Positions 1-9,058 of a DNA stretch of 64,000 nt are shown piece by piece. How positions within the stretch are numbered: position 1 is the stretch's first letter; each line of letters starts with the position of its first letter. Position numbers and translations under genes: made by a program. The notes beneath the pieces are model-generated. The model did no database searches. It saw nothing but the letters and a program-made list of their open reading frames with translations, and was not told the DNA's origin. The DNA comes from 79-D21 sp964521575 (GTDB taxonomy: Bacteria > Synergistota > Synergistia > Synergistales > 79-D21), in the NCBI GenBank assembly GCA_964521575.1, contig CAZFSR010000008.1:46716-110715 (forward strand), given 5' to 3'.

Positions 1-1618
1 CCACGACCATGCCCTCGTAAACCCGGTCCATCGGGGAAATGAAGAGCGTTCCCCTCTCCTGCAGGTTCTCAAGCTGGTAACTTGTCGCCTCACCCGTGTC
101 CATGCTGACCAGGGAACCGCGGTTCCTTCCCGTGACCTCGCCCCTCCAGAGGTCGTAACCGATAAACCGCGAGGACATGATCCCAAGACCGCGTGTGTCG
201 GTCAAAAACTCGTTGCGGTACCCGATCAACCCGCGGGTAGGGATATTGAACTCGAGACGGAGGAGTCCTGTTCCAAGATTCTGCACGCTCGTGAATTCGC
301 CTTTGCGCTTCGACACCTTTTCGATCACGACCCCCTGGTGCTCCTCCGGAACGTCGATGATCAACTGCTCGATCGGTTCCAGCAGGTTACCCTCATCATC
401 CCTGTCGGTGATGACTTCGGGCCTTGATACGCAGAACTCCATGCCTTCGCGGCGCATTTCCTCGATCAGTATGGCCAGGTGCAGTTCTCCGCGTCCGGAG
501 ACCTTGATCCCGTCGGGACGGCCGATATCCTCCACCCTTAGGGCCACGTTCACCCTGGCCTCCCTCATCAGTCGGTCGCGGATCTGCCTCAGGGTGACGG
601 CACGGCCTTCCTTCCCTGAAAAGGGCCCCGTGTTCACAAGGAAGAACATGGACACGGTCGGTTCCTCGATCGTCAGCGGGGACAGGACGATTTCCGGGGT
701 TTCGGCAGAGGCAAGGGTATCCCCGATCTGGATCTCCTCAGGGCCCGCGATCCAGACCACATCACCGGCCCCCGCCTCTTCCGTTTCGACAAGCTGCAGG
801 CCGTGGGAAACCCAGAGATGAGTCACCTTCGCGGTTTCCTTCCCGCAAACCTCCCAGTTTCTGTGATCGTGCCCCTTCCACGCGGTGCCTGTGCGCAGGA
901 TGGCATCTCCGGTCCTGACCCGGCCCTGCAGGATTTTTCCGCAGCCGATCCGGCCGATGTAGTCGTTCCAGGCCAGCGTCGTAGCTTGCAGGAGAAAGGG
1001 TTTCTCCGGGTCTCCAGATGGAGGAGAGACCTTTTCGACAATCGTTTCGAAGAGGGCATCCATGCCCGTGTGCTCGTCTTGCTCAAGGTCCCTGACAAAC
1101 CACCCGTGTAGACCGGACCCGTAAAGGACGGGAAAATCGGCCTGTTCCTCGGTCGCGCCGAGTTCGAAAAAGAGATCGAAGGTCGCGTTGAGGGCATTCT
1201 GGACCGAGGCGTTCGGCCTATCCACCTTGTTGACCACGACGATTGGTTTCAATCCTGCTTTCAGGGCTCGCATGAGGACGTAACGGGTCTGAGGCATGGG
1301 CCCCTCGTTCGCGTCGACAAGGAGAAGGACGGAATCCACCATTGAAAGGACCCTTTCGACTTCTCCGGAAAAATCCGCATGCCCCGGAGTGTCGATGATG
1401 TTGATCAGCGTGTCCTTCCATTCCACGGAGCAGTGTTTGGCCCGAATCGTGATGCCCCTTTCCCTTTCGAGTTCGTTGTTGTCCATAACCCTTTCTTCGA
1501 CCTTCGCATTTTCCCGGAACACACGTGCCGCCCGGAAAACCGAATCAAGCAGGGTGGTCTTTCCGTGGTCGATATGGGCGATGATGGCGACGTTGCGGAT
1601 TTTCTTGATGTCTCTCAT
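1..1618 (-). CDS. typA: GTP-binding protein TypA/BipA (3' end cut by window edge)
   Basis: Translational GTPase of the EF-G-like family that acts on the ribosome. Reading the minus strand from the ATG at 1618 gives 539 codons that stay open to base 1; family members are about 600 residues, so roughly the last 60-70 are outside the window. Visible motifs: P-loop AHIDHGKT at residues 14-21, DTPGH at 76-80, NKVDRP at 130-135. A GGAAGGA ribosome site lies about 8 bases upstream of the ATG. It follows wrbA on the same strand, separated by a terminator, so it probably has its own promoter. The family assignment is firm; only the C-terminus is unseen. Confidence 0.95.
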   Translation of the reverse strand, partial: MRDIKKIRNVAIIAHIDHGKTTLLDSVFRAARVFRENAKVEERVMDNNELERERGITIRAKHCSVEWKDTLINIIDTPGHADFSGEVERVLSMVDSVLLLVDANEGPMPQTRYVLMRALKAGLKPIVVVNKVDRPNASVQNALNATFDLFFELGATEEQADFPVLYGSGLHGWFVRDLEQDEHTGMDALFETIVEKVSPPSGDPEKPFLLQATTLAWNDYIGRIGCGKILQGRVRTGDAILRTGTAWKGHDHRNWEVCGKETAKVTHLWVSHGLQLVETEEAGAGDVVWIAGPEEIQIGDTLASAETPEIVLSPLTIEEPTVSMFFLVNTGPFSGKEGRAVTLRQIRDRLMREARVNVALRVEDIGRPDGIKVSGRGELHLAILIEEMRREGMEFCVSRPEVITDRDDEGNLLEPIEQLIIDVPEEHQGVVIEKVSKRKGEFTSVQNLGTGLLRLEFNIPTRGLIGYRNEFLTDTRGLGIMSSRFIGYDLWRGEVTGRNRGSLVSMDTGEATSYQLENLQERGTLFISPMDRVYEGMVV

Positions 1619-1695
1619 GGGACAGATCCTTCCAGAATGGAATAGTTTCACGCCGGCCGAAACCGGACAAAGGTACATTATACTTGCAAGCGCGC

Positions 1696-1719
1696 AAAAA
1701 AAAAGCCGGGAGCCCCGGC
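1696..1719 (-). terminator. Rho-independent terminator after wrbA
   Basis: GCCGGG/CCCGGC stem (1705-1719, loop AGC), followed in the minus direction by nine T residues (A run at 1696-1704). It lies between the wrbA stop at 1747 and the typA start, so it ends the wrbA transcript. Confidence 0.8.
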
Positions 1720-1746
1720 AAAAACGCGAACTCCCGGTCAATATCG

Positions 1747-2391
1747 CTAAACCGTAAGCTGCGAGAGGATTTCGTCCCTTTGCGAGGCAAGCTTTGAAGC
1801 CAACAGGGCGATGTACTTCCCCTGGAAGCGGGCCCCCGCCAGGTCCGTTTCGCCTGGCAAACGTTCTCCTCGAATCCCGGCGATCGTCGTCGCCCCATAG
1901 GGACTTCCGCCCACTATTCCCTCGTTGCTGGTCTGGCCCTGGAAAGCATACGGAAGCCCCGCAATGAGCATTCCGTGGTGGAGAAGCGTCACCTGAAAAC
2001 CGAGCAAGGTCGATTCCTGCCCGCCATGCTGGGTCGCGGTGCTCGTAAAAACCCCGCCCACCTTTCCGACTAGGGCTCCTTGTGTCCAAAGTCCGCCCGT
2101 CGCGTCGAGAAAGGTTCTCATTTGAGCCGCCATGTTGCCGAAACGCGTCGGTGTGCCGAAAATGACGGCATCGGCCTCGGCCAAGTCGGAGACCGTTGCA
2201 ACAGGCACTCCTTCAAACGCTTTTTGCGCGTCGAGGGCCCCCATTTTTTCAAGGACTTCTTTCGGCAAGGTCTCGGGGACACGCTTCAACACGACCTCCG
2301 CACCCGGGACCTCCCGCGCGCCGGAGGCCACGGCTTCCGCCATCCGGTACACATGTCCGTAGGTCGAATAAAACAGGACCAGGATTTTCAT
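1747..2391 (-). CDS. wrbA: NAD(P)H:quinone oxidoreductase, WrbA family flavodoxin
   Basis: Flavodoxin-fold FMN protein of 214 residues; WrbA proteins transfer two electrons from NAD(P)H to quinones in the cytosol. The N-terminus MKILVLFYSTYGHVYRMAE holds the phosphate-binding FMN loop (YSTYGH), and GTPTRFGNMAAQMRTFLD and the GGSPYGATTI segment are typical of WrbA. The ATG at 2391 was chosen because GGGGGTG lies six bases upstream; an in-frame GTG three codons earlier would overlap that site. It is flanked by terminators on both sides, so it appears monocistronic. Confidence 0.93.
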   Translation of the reverse strand: MKILVLFYSTYGHVYRMAEAVASGAREVPGAEVVLKRVPETLPKEVLEKMGALDAQKAFEGVPVATVSDLAEADAVIFGTPTRFGNMAAQMRTFLDATGGLWTQGALVGKVGGVFTSTATQHGGQESTLLGFQVTLLHHGMLIAGLPYAFQGQTSNEGIVGGSPYGATTIAGIRGERLPGETDLAGARFQGKYIALLASKLASQRDEILSQLTV

Positions 2392-2452
2392 TTCAAACAC
2401 CCCCTTGAACTATTTCTAGTTTCTATTGTTTATCATAACATAGGCCTCATAG

Positions 2453-2486
2453 ACAAAAAAAAGAAGGTTCTCAAAAGAGAACCTTC
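2453..2486 (-). terminator. Rho-independent terminator after cysS
   Basis: Perfect 10-bp stem GAAGGTTCTC / GAGAACCTTC (2463-2486) with an AAAA loop. The flanking A run at 2454-2462 reads as U tract on the minus strand, 27 bases after the cysS stop. Confidence 0.88.
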
Positions 2487-2513
2487 CCGCTTTTCCAGGT
2501 TTAACCCATCGTC

Positions 2514-3926
2514 TTAAATCTGTCTTTTCCAGCGTGTGCCCTGGGGGGTGTCCTCCAGGATCACGCCGCGCTCTAGAAGTTCGGACCTGATCGCGTCGGC
2601 GCGCGTGAAATCCTTTTTCTTTTTCGCTACGGCTCTTTCTGAAACCAGGTTTTCGATTTCCTCGTCAGAAGGCCCGGAAACGCTCTCCTTCCCGATGCCC
2701 AGGACCCCCAGGATCTCATCCGCCTGCCTCAGGAAACTTGCCGCTTCCCCAAGGGAGTCGGGTCCGGGTAGGGGGCTCTCCCTCAGGGCGCTGTTGATCG
2801 CTTTCACCGCCTCAAAAAGCGCACCCAGGGCTCCCGCGGTATTGAGGTCGTCCTCCATTTCCTCGCGGAACCGACCCCTGAGCCGCTCGATTTCCGCCGC
2901 AAGCCCGTGTGCGTTTCCATCTGACTTTTCCGCCAGGCTGGATTTCGCCTCCTCCAAGGCGGCCCAACAGTTCCGGAGACGCTCCACGGCTGCGGTTGCC
3001 TGCCGCAGGGACTCGTCGGAAAAGTTGATGGGGGAACGGTAGTGGGCACTCAGCATGAATAGCCGGATCGCGAGAGGCGAAAACCTTTTCCTCATTTCCC
3101 GGGCCGTCAGGAAATTCCCTAGAGATTTCGACATCTTCTCGTTGTCCATGAGCAGGTAGCCGTTGTGGACCCACGTGCGGACGAAAGGCTTTCCTGTTGC
3201 CGCTTCCGCCTGCGCAATCTCATTTTCGTGATGCGGGAAGATGAGGTCGCTTCCTCCTGCATGGATGTCGGCGGTCTCCCCCAGGTATTTCGTCGCCATC
3301 GCACTGCATTCGATGTGCCAGCCAGGCCTGCCAGGTCCCCATGGGCTTTCCCAGAAGGGTTCACCCTCTTTCCTGGCCTTCCACAGGGCGAAATCGAGAG
3401 GATGCCTCTTCCTCTCGTCAACGTCGATCCTTGCTCCCGACTGCAGTTCCTCGAGGGTTTGCTTTGAAAGTTTCCCGTACTCGGGAAATGTGGATACCTC
3501 GAAGTACACGGTACCCTCCACGACGTAGGCATGCCCGCCTTCAATAAGTTTTTCAACCAGGGCGATGATCTCCGGAATATGTTCCGTCGCTTTCGGGTTT
3601 ACAGTGGCGCGGTGTATCCCCAGGGCATCCGCATCTTCATAATAGGCGGCAATAAATCGATCCGCCAGCTCCGGAACGGAGATCCCAAGCTCCCGGGCCC
3701 GGTTGATCATCTTGTCGTCGATATCTGTGAAGTTTTGGACATAGGTGACGTTCAGGCCGGTCGATTCCATGTATCGGCGCATGACATCGAAGACGATGAA
3801 GGGGCGGGCGTTTCCGATGTGGAAAAAATCATAGACCGTGGGACCGCAGACGTAGAAACGGACTTCACCGGGAACCAGGGGAACGAATTCCTCTTTTCTG
3901 CGGGTCAGGTCGTTGTAGAGCTTCAC
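2514..3926 (-). CDS. cysS: Cysteinyl-tRNA synthetase
   Basis: Class I aminoacyl-tRNA synthetase that charges tRNA-Cys. The 470-residue length is normal. Visible: VCGPTVYDFFHIGNARPF with the zinc-ligand Cys and the HIGH-type motif near residues 27-41, WHIECSAMA, HHENEIAQAEAATG with zinc ligands, and the KMSKSLGNF signature. The start is GTG at 3926 with GGAGGTG seven bases upstream. It is transcribed away from uvrC, with a 107-base divergent gap between them, and ends in its own terminator. Confidence 0.97.
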   Translation of the reverse strand: MKLYNDLTRRKEEFVPLVPGEVRFYVCGPTVYDFFHIGNARPFIVFDVMRRYMESTGLNVTYVQNFTDIDDKMINRARELGISVPELADRFIAAYYEDADALGIHRATVNPKATEHIPEIIALVEKLIEGGHAYVVEGTVYFEVSTFPEYGKLSKQTLEELQSGARIDVDERKRHPLDFALWKARKEGEPFWESPWGPGRPGWHIECSAMATKYLGETADIHAGGSDLIFPHHENEIAQAEAATGKPFVRTWVHNGYLLMDNEKMSKSLGNFLTAREMRKRFSPLAIRLFMLSAHYRSPINFSDESLRQATAAVERLRNCWAALEEAKSSLAEKSDGNAHGLAAEIERLRGRFREEMEDDLNTAGALGALFEAVKAINSALRESPLPGPDSLGEAASFLRQADEILGVLGIGKESVSGPSDEEIENLVSERAVAKKKKDFTRADAIRSELLERGVILEDTPQGTRWKRQI

Positions 3927-4033
3927 GGTCGAGCACCTCCGATTCGTTGACTTGTTGGAGCTATCCTATACTATGCGGGGAGGGTTTTCCATAGAGGCAT
4001 AGGAGCAATAAAGGGAATTACCGGAGGAGAGCG

Positions 4034-5497
4034 TTGCCGAGCGAAATCCTGAAGGAAAAGATCCGGACTCTACCGCTACGCCCTGGTGTCTACCTCATGC
4101 ATGATGCCCAGGGCCAGGTCATCTACGTGGGAAAGGCCAAGAACCTGAAAAAGCGGGTTTCATCCTATTTCAGGCACGGAGGGTTCGCCAGCCCGCGCCT
4201 CAGGAAGCTCGTGGACACAATTTTCGATTTGTCGTTTATCCGCACGGAGTCCGAGGCGGAAGCCCTCGTTGTCGAGTCGAGGCTGATCAAGCGGTACCAA
4301 CCGTTTTTCAACATCGATCTCAAAATGGGCGAGCGGTACCCCTGGATCAAGCTGACGCGGGAACGTTTTCCGCGCATCGAGATCACTCGCCGCAAGGCGG
4401 ATGACGGCGCCTCCTATTTCGGCCCCTTTACCCGCGTTTTTGAATTGCGGCAGCTGCTTCGCCTGATCGAACGCCACTTTCCCCTCCGGACCTGCCGGTC
4501 ATCCGAACCCGCCTCTCCCGTTCCAGGGAGGCCTTGCGTTCGCTATGCGCTTGCGCGTTGCCTGGCACCCTGCGTGGAAGGCTGCACAGAAAGCCGCTAC
4601 GGCGAGGTTGTCGCCGACCTTTCCCTCCTCCTGAGCGGAAACGTGACTCACCTCGTTGAACGCCTCAGGCACAGAATGGAAGAGGCAGCAAGGGAACTCT
4701 GCTTTGAGGAGGCCGCCCGGCTCAGGGACACGATCCGGGCGATCTGGCGCTATACTCGCCAGAAGCGGAATCGTGTCCTGCCGGAAGACCTCGACAAGGA
4801 TACATGGGACGCCTTCCTCCGGCTACAATCCCTCCTTGGGCTGCCTTCCGTCCCCTGGCGGATCGATTGTTTCGACATCTCCCATTTCTCCGGAAAGGAA
4901 ACTTTCGGCGTGGTCGTCGTCTTCGAGCAGGGGATCCCCAATCCCTCCCTTTACCGCAAGTTCTCCATCAGGGACGTGGAAGGCATCGACGATTTCCGGT
5001 CGATCCAGGAAACGCTGAGACGCCGGTACAGCCGGTCTCTGCAGGGGGATGACCCTCTTCCCCAACTCATCGTCATCGACGGGGGAGCCCAGCAGCTCCG
5101 CTTTGCCGAATCGGCACTCCAGGAACTCGAGCTTGGCGGTATTCCCGTCGTAGCGCTGGCAAAACAGGAAGAAGCAGTATACACTCTTTTTGGTGAGCAA
5201 CCCTTGACCCCCGAAAGGGAAGATCCAGCCTTGCAGCTTCTTCAAAGGTTGAGGGACGAAGCTCATCGGTTTGCCGTTTCCGCCCATACGAAACGGCGCG
5301 ATAGCCGAAACAGGCGCTCTCTCCTGGAGGAAATTCCCGGGGTGGGCAAGAAAAGGGCAGCCGCCCTGCTGGCAAGGTTCGGCAGTATTCAGCGGATTGC
5401 CGAAGCCGACCCTGGAGAAGTTGTTTCTGCGCTTCCCGGGATAGGGCCGGATCTGGCCCGGCGAATTCACGAACACCTGGAAGGAGTAACTGGATGA
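4034..5497 (+). CDS. uvrC: Excinuclease ABC subunit C, compact form
   Basis: Dual-incision nuclease of nucleotide excision repair, recruited by UvrB. Order seen: GIY-YIG domain (RPGVYLMHD...IYVGKAKNLKKRV, residues 16-41); four cysteines at 154, 168, 176 and 180 in the pattern known to bind an iron-sulfur cluster; UVR UvrB-binding segment (about 204-240); RNase H-like nuclease beginning at RIDCFDISH (276-284); and a C-terminal helix-hairpin-helix pair. At 487 residues it is short against roughly 600 for most UvrC; the missing length is mainly the linker between UVR and nuclease domains, about 35 residues here. TTG start with GGAGGA five bases upstream. It overlaps ribD by ATGA. Confidence 0.95.
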   Translation: MPSEILKEKIRTLPLRPGVYLMHDAQGQVIYVGKAKNLKKRVSSYFRHGGFASPRLRKLVDTIFDLSFIRTESEAEALVVESRLIKRYQPFFNIDLKMGERYPWIKLTRERFPRIEITRRKADDGASYFGPFTRVFELRQLLRLIERHFPLRTCRSSEPASPVPGRPCVRYALARCLAPCVEGCTESRYGEVVADLSLLLSGNVTHLVERLRHRMEEAARELCFEEAARLRDTIRAIWRYTRQKRNRVLPEDLDKDTWDAFLRLQSLLGLPSVPWRIDCFDISHFSGKETFGVVVVFEQGIPNPSLYRKFSIRDVEGIDDFRSIQETLRRRYSRSLQGDDPLPQLIVIDGGAQQLRFAESALQELELGGIPVVALAKQEEAVYTLFGEQPLTPEREDPALQLLQRLRDEAHRFAVSAHTKRRDSRNRRSLLEEIPGVGKKRAAALLARFGSIQRIAEADPGEVVSALPGIGPDLARRIHEHLEGVTG

Positions 5498-6606
5498 AGG
5501 AAAACGGCAAGGCTACCGATGAACGGTATATGCGCATGGCCATCAGCCTGGCCGAAAGGGGAACCGGTTGCGTAAGCCCCAATCCGCGGGTCGGTTGCGT
5601 TCTCGTGAAAGACGGCTCGGTCGTGGGGTGGGGCTACCACAAGCGTTACGGTGGCCCTCATGCGGAGGTGGAGGCACTTCGCATGGCGGGAAAGAAGGCC
5701 GCGGGGGCAACGGCCTACGTCAACCTGGAGCCTTGTTCGCATCACGGGAAAACCCCCCCCTGTGCCCCCCAGCTTGCCTCTGCAGGGATTGTCCGTGTCG
5801 TTGCCGGGATGCGGGATCCCAACCCGAAGGTCAACGGGAGCGGACTCTCCTGCCTGGCAGAAGCGGGGATCCAGGCCGTCTCGGGAGTGCTGGAAGACGA
5901 ATGCAAATGGCTTAACCGAGGATTCATCAGAACGATGACGCTCAACCGCCCATGGGTTACCGTGAAAGCCGCGATGAGCCTTGACGGTGACATTGCGCTT
6001 TCGGGAGGCGAGAGCAAGTGGATAAGCGGACCCCTTTCCAGGAGCAAGGCCCACCTGCTCCGGTCGGAACATGACGCGGTCCTGGTCGGAGTGGGGACGG
6101 TCCTGGCGGATGATCCCGAGTTGACCGTCCGCCTCGTGGAGGGTAAATCCCCTTTGCGGGTCATCCTTGACAGCACCCTTCGAACCCCGCCGTCAGCCAA
6201 AGTCGTTGGCGATGGACGTTGCCTGTTCCTGGCCGGAGCAAACGCCCCGGAAGACAGGGTCTCGGCCCTCGAAAACCGGGGAGCGAGGGTCCTGCGCTTA
6301 CCTCTAGCCGGTGGAGCGGAACGCCCCTCGATCGAACAGGTTCTTTCGGTGCTTGCAGCCGAGGGGATCTCGATGCTTCTCGTCGAGGGAGGGAGTTCGG
6401 TGATCAGCGCCTTGATCAAGGCCCGTGTTGTTGATGAGTACTCGCTTTTTGTCGCTCCGGTCCTGCTGGGCAGAGGTCTCCAGCTGGCCGGGGAGCTTTC
6501 CCTCGCTCACATGGGCGAGGCGGTCTCTCTTGCGCCTGCTAGAATAAAACAGGTTGAAGGGGATCTTTGGCTGGAGGTGAACCCGAAATGTTCACCGGCC
6601 TTATAG
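5494..6606 (+). CDS. ribD: Bifunctional diaminohydroxyphosphoribosylaminopyrimidine deaminase / 5-amino-6-(5-phosphoribosylamino)uracil reductase
   Basis: Catalyses the second and third steps of riboflavin synthesis from GTP. The N-terminal cytidine-deaminase-like domain shows the zinc motif HAE (56-58) with cysteines 81 and 90 (EPCSHHGKTPPC). The C-terminal reductase domain begins at RPWVTVKAAMSLDGDIA and has the VEGGSSVISALI segment. At 370 residues it is full length. The ATG overlaps the uvrC stop (ATGA), so it is translationally coupled to a repair gene. No FMN riboswitch is visible ahead of it. Confidence 0.96.
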   Translation: MKENGKATDERYMRMAISLAERGTGCVSPNPRVGCVLVKDGSVVGWGYHKRYGGPHAEVEALRMAGKKAAGATAYVNLEPCSHHGKTPPCAPQLASAGIVRVVAGMRDPNPKVNGSGLSCLAEAGIQAVSGVLEDECKWLNRGFIRTMTLNRPWVTVKAAMSLDGDIALSGGESKWISGPLSRSKAHLLRSEHDAVLVGVGTVLADDPELTVRLVEGKSPLRVILDSTLRTPPSAKVVGDGRCLFLAGANAPEDRVSALENRGARVLRLPLAGGAERPSIEQVLSVLAAEGISMLLVEGGSSVISALIKARVVDEYSLFVAPVLLGRGLQLAGELSLAHMGEAVSLAPARIKQVEGDLWLEVNPKCSPAL

Positions 6607-7256
6607 AGGAAGTCGGAACCGTTCTCAACCTGGCTCCTGCAGGTGACGTCACCACTCTCGAAATCAGGGCGCCGGGGATTTCCCCATCCCTCACGAGGGG
6701 ACAATCCGTCTCCGTGATGGGGGCTTGCCTGACGGTCACCGGCCTGGGCAGAAACACCTTCCTGGCCGAGATGATGGAGGAAACAGTAAAGAAGACGAAG
6801 CTGGGACACCTCCAGCCGGGGGAACCCGTAAACCTGGAAAGGGCTTTGTCCCTGGGAGCACGTCTCGACGGCCACCTGGTGACCGGGCACATTGACGGCC
6901 TTTGCACGGTGAAGGGAATCGAAGGAACGGGAAAGACCCGCCGTTTGACCCTCACGACAGAGAAACCGCTCGTTTCATTGATTGTCCCAAAAGGCTCGGT
7001 GGCGCTTGACGGCGTCAGCCTGACCGTTATCGATGCCGAACCCGGCGAGGGCTTTTTCTCAGTCGGCCTGATACCGGAAACGCTGAGCAGGACCACACTC
7101 GGCAAGTTGTCCGCGGGAAACTCCGTAAACCTGGAAACAGACCTGATCGCCAAATACGTCCGCCGTTTCCTGTCATTCGGAGGAAACGAACTCCAGGACC
7201 CCTCCCCGGGAGGAGAGATAACCTGGGATACACTCCGCCAGGGCGGCTGGATCTAG
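6588..7256 (+). CDS. ribE: Riboflavin synthase, alpha chain
   Basis: Dismutates two 6,7-dimethyl-8-ribityllumazine molecules to riboflavin. It begins MFTGLIEEVG, the invariant N-terminus of the family, and holds two similar lumazine-binding halves (VMGACLTV and GDGVSLTV-like VALDGVSLTVID), 222 residues in all. The ATG at 6588 has GGAGGTG seven bases upstream and lies 19 bases inside the ribD reading frame, so translation is coupled. Part of ribD-ribE-ribBA-ribH. Confidence 0.96.
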   Translation: MFTGLIEEVGTVLNLAPAGDVTTLEIRAPGISPSLTRGQSVSVMGACLTVTGLGRNTFLAEMMEETVKKTKLGHLQPGEPVNLERALSLGARLDGHLVTGHIDGLCTVKGIEGTGKTRRLTLTTEKPLVSLIVPKGSVALDGVSLTVIDAEPGEGFFSVGLIPETLSRTTLGKLSAGNSVNLETDLIAKYVRRFLSFGGNELQDPSPGGEITWDTLRQGGWI

Positions 7257-7282
7257 CTGTATCACCAAGGAGGCTTTCTTTC

Positions 7283-8542
7283 GTGATCTGCAAACCAGAA
7301 GGATGCGTGTTTCACCCAATCGAGGATGCCCTAGAGGATATCCGGCGAGGCAGAATGGTGATCGTCGTTGACGACGAAGACCGGGAGAACGAGGGAGACC
7401 TCGTGATGGCCGCGGAACTCGCGCGTCCCGAAGACATCAATTTCATGGTCACTCATGCCCGTGGACTCTTGTGCGTCCCCATCACGACCGAACAGGCCCG
7501 CCGCTTGAAGCTCGACCTGATGGTGAAGGAAAGCTCCGACCCCCAGGGAACGGCTTTCACGGTCAGCGTAGACGCGAAAGAGGGAACGACGACCGGAATC
7601 AGTGCGGCGGAACGGGCACTTACGGCGCGCGTTCTGGCCAACCCCGACTCCAGGCCGGAGGACCTGAGGAGGCCCGGGCACATCTTTCCGCTGGCCGCCA
7701 AGAAGGGGGGCGTTCTCAAGCGTGCCGGCCACACCGAAGCTGCAGTCGACATGGCCCGAATGGCCGGTTTGAACCCTGCGGGTGCCATCTGTGAAATCAT
7801 GAACGATGACGGGTCCATGGCCCGTCTGCCGCAGTTGCTTGAATTCGCTGATCGGCACGACCTTCGGATCGTTTCCATCGAGGATCTCATCCGCTATCGC
7901 CACATGCGGGACAAACTCGTGGAAAGGGTCGCCAGCGTACGTTTGCCCACCCCTTATGGAGAATTCCTCGCGCACGCCTATCATTTCGTCCTCGATGAAA
8001 ATGAGGACATGCTTCACATCGCCCTCGTAATGGGCGATGTCGTCGGCGGGGAAAACGTCCTGGTCAGAGTCCACTCGGAGTGCTTCACCGGGGACGTCCT
8101 CGGCTCCCTGCGATGCGATTGCGGACCGCAACTCCACAAGGCGATGGAAATCGTCAAGACCGAGGGCCGGGGAGTCATCCTTTACATGAGGCAGGAAGGA
8201 AGGGGAATCGGCCTCTTCCACAAATTGAAGGCCTATGAGCTCCAGGAAAAGGGACTCGACACAGTGGAAGCGAACGTTGCTCTCGGTTACGATCCGGACC
8301 TGAGGGATTACGGTGTGGGGGCACAGATCCTGGCGGACCTGGGACTCAAGAGCATCCGAATCCTCACGAACAATCCCAGGAAAATCGTCGGCCTTCAGGG
8401 TTACGGGCTAAAAATCACCGAACGGGTTCCGTTGGAGATCGAGGTGAACCCATTCAACGCTTTCTACCTTCATGCCAAGCAGGAGAAAATGGGACACCTC
8501 CTTCACGTCGAAGAACCCCCGGCTGAATACGCGGGGGAATAG
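7283..8542 (+). CDS. ribBA: Bifunctional 3,4-dihydroxy-2-butanone-4-phosphate synthase / GTP cyclohydrolase II
   Basis: Supplies both precursors of the lumazine step. The N-terminal domain (to about residue 205) has DDEDRENEGDLVMAAE and RPGHIFPLAAKKGGVLKRAGHTEAAVD, both active-site signatures of RibB. The C-terminal RibA domain has zinc ligands Cys 267, 278 and 280 in SECFTGDVLGSLRCDCG and the GTP-binding RQEGRGIGL. 419 residues, normal for the fusion. GTG start with AAGGAGG about nine bases upstream, 26 bases after ribE. Confidence 0.97.
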   Translation: MICKPEGCVFHPIEDALEDIRRGRMVIVVDDEDRENEGDLVMAAELARPEDINFMVTHARGLLCVPITTEQARRLKLDLMVKESSDPQGTAFTVSVDAKEGTTTGISAAERALTARVLANPDSRPEDLRRPGHIFPLAAKKGGVLKRAGHTEAAVDMARMAGLNPAGAICEIMNDDGSMARLPQLLEFADRHDLRIVSIEDLIRYRHMRDKLVERVASVRLPTPYGEFLAHAYHFVLDENEDMLHIALVMGDVVGGENVLVRVHSECFTGDVLGSLRCDCGPQLHKAMEIVKTEGRGVILYMRQEGRGIGLFHKLKAYELQEKGLDTVEANVALGYDPDLRDYGVGAQILADLGLKSIRILTNNPRKIVGLQGYGLKITERVPLEIEVNPFNAFYLHAKQEKMGHLLHVEEPPAEYAGE

Positions 8543-8576
8543 CCTGACCTTTTTCAGAGGGGAGAGAGAAATAAGG

Positions 8577-9056
8577 ATGCAGACATTCCAAGGGAAACTG
8601 ATCGGATCCGGCCTTCGCTTCGCACTCGTCATCTCCCGCTTCAACGAGCTCATCTCCGGGAAACTCCTGGAGGGAGCGAAGGACGCGCTCGTGCGGCACG
8701 GAGTCAAGGGACAGGATATCGACGTTTTTTGGGTCCCCGGTGCCTGGGAGACCCCCCTCGTTGTGAAGGAAATCGCCCTCGGGGGACGTTACGATGCCAT
8801 CGTCGCCCTTGGAGCCGTCATCCGCGGCGATACGCCGCATTTCGATTACGTGGCCGGGGAGGTCTCCAAGGGATTGGCCCTGATCTCCCTCGACCAAAGG
8901 GTTCCGGTCGCTTTTGGAGTCCTGACCACTGACAACCTGGAACAGGCCCTCCTGCGGGCCGGCAGCAAAGCCGGAAACAAGGGTAGCGACGCAGCCCTCG
9001 CTGCCCTGGAAATGGCGGATCTCCTCAGGGAAATTCGCCATGCCGGGGAGGCTTGA
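8577..9056 (+). CDS. ribH: 6,7-dimethyl-8-ribityllumazine synthase
   Basis: Condenses the pyrimidine and butanone phosphate to lumazine; family members assemble as pentamers or 60-mers. 159 residues starting MQTFQGKL, with SRFNELISGKLLEGA, VPGAWETPL, GAVIRGDTPHFDYVAGE (catalytic His) and FGVLTTDNLEQALLRAGSKAGNKG, all family signatures. A purine-rich site precedes the ATG at 8577. Last gene of the rib cluster; its stop overlaps the serS translation start region. Confidence 0.97.
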   Translation: MQTFQGKLIGSGLRFALVISRFNELISGKLLEGAKDALVRHGVKGQDIDVFWVPGAWETPLVVKEIALGGRYDAIVALGAVIRGDTPHFDYVAGEVSKGLALISLDQRVPVAFGVLTTDNLEQALLRAGSKAGNKGSDAALAALEMADLLREIRHAGEA

Positions 9057-9058
9057 TC

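Noticed and set aside
177..1197. Long open frames opposite and alongside typA
   Set aside because: They lie in other frames of a clear TypA coding sequence on the minus strand, have Arg/Ser/Pro-rich composition and no recognisable domain; shadow frames of GC-rich coding DNA.
5400..5500. FMN riboswitch ahead of ribD
   Set aside because: ribD overlaps uvrC by four bases and no RFN-element consensus is visible in the end of uvrC.
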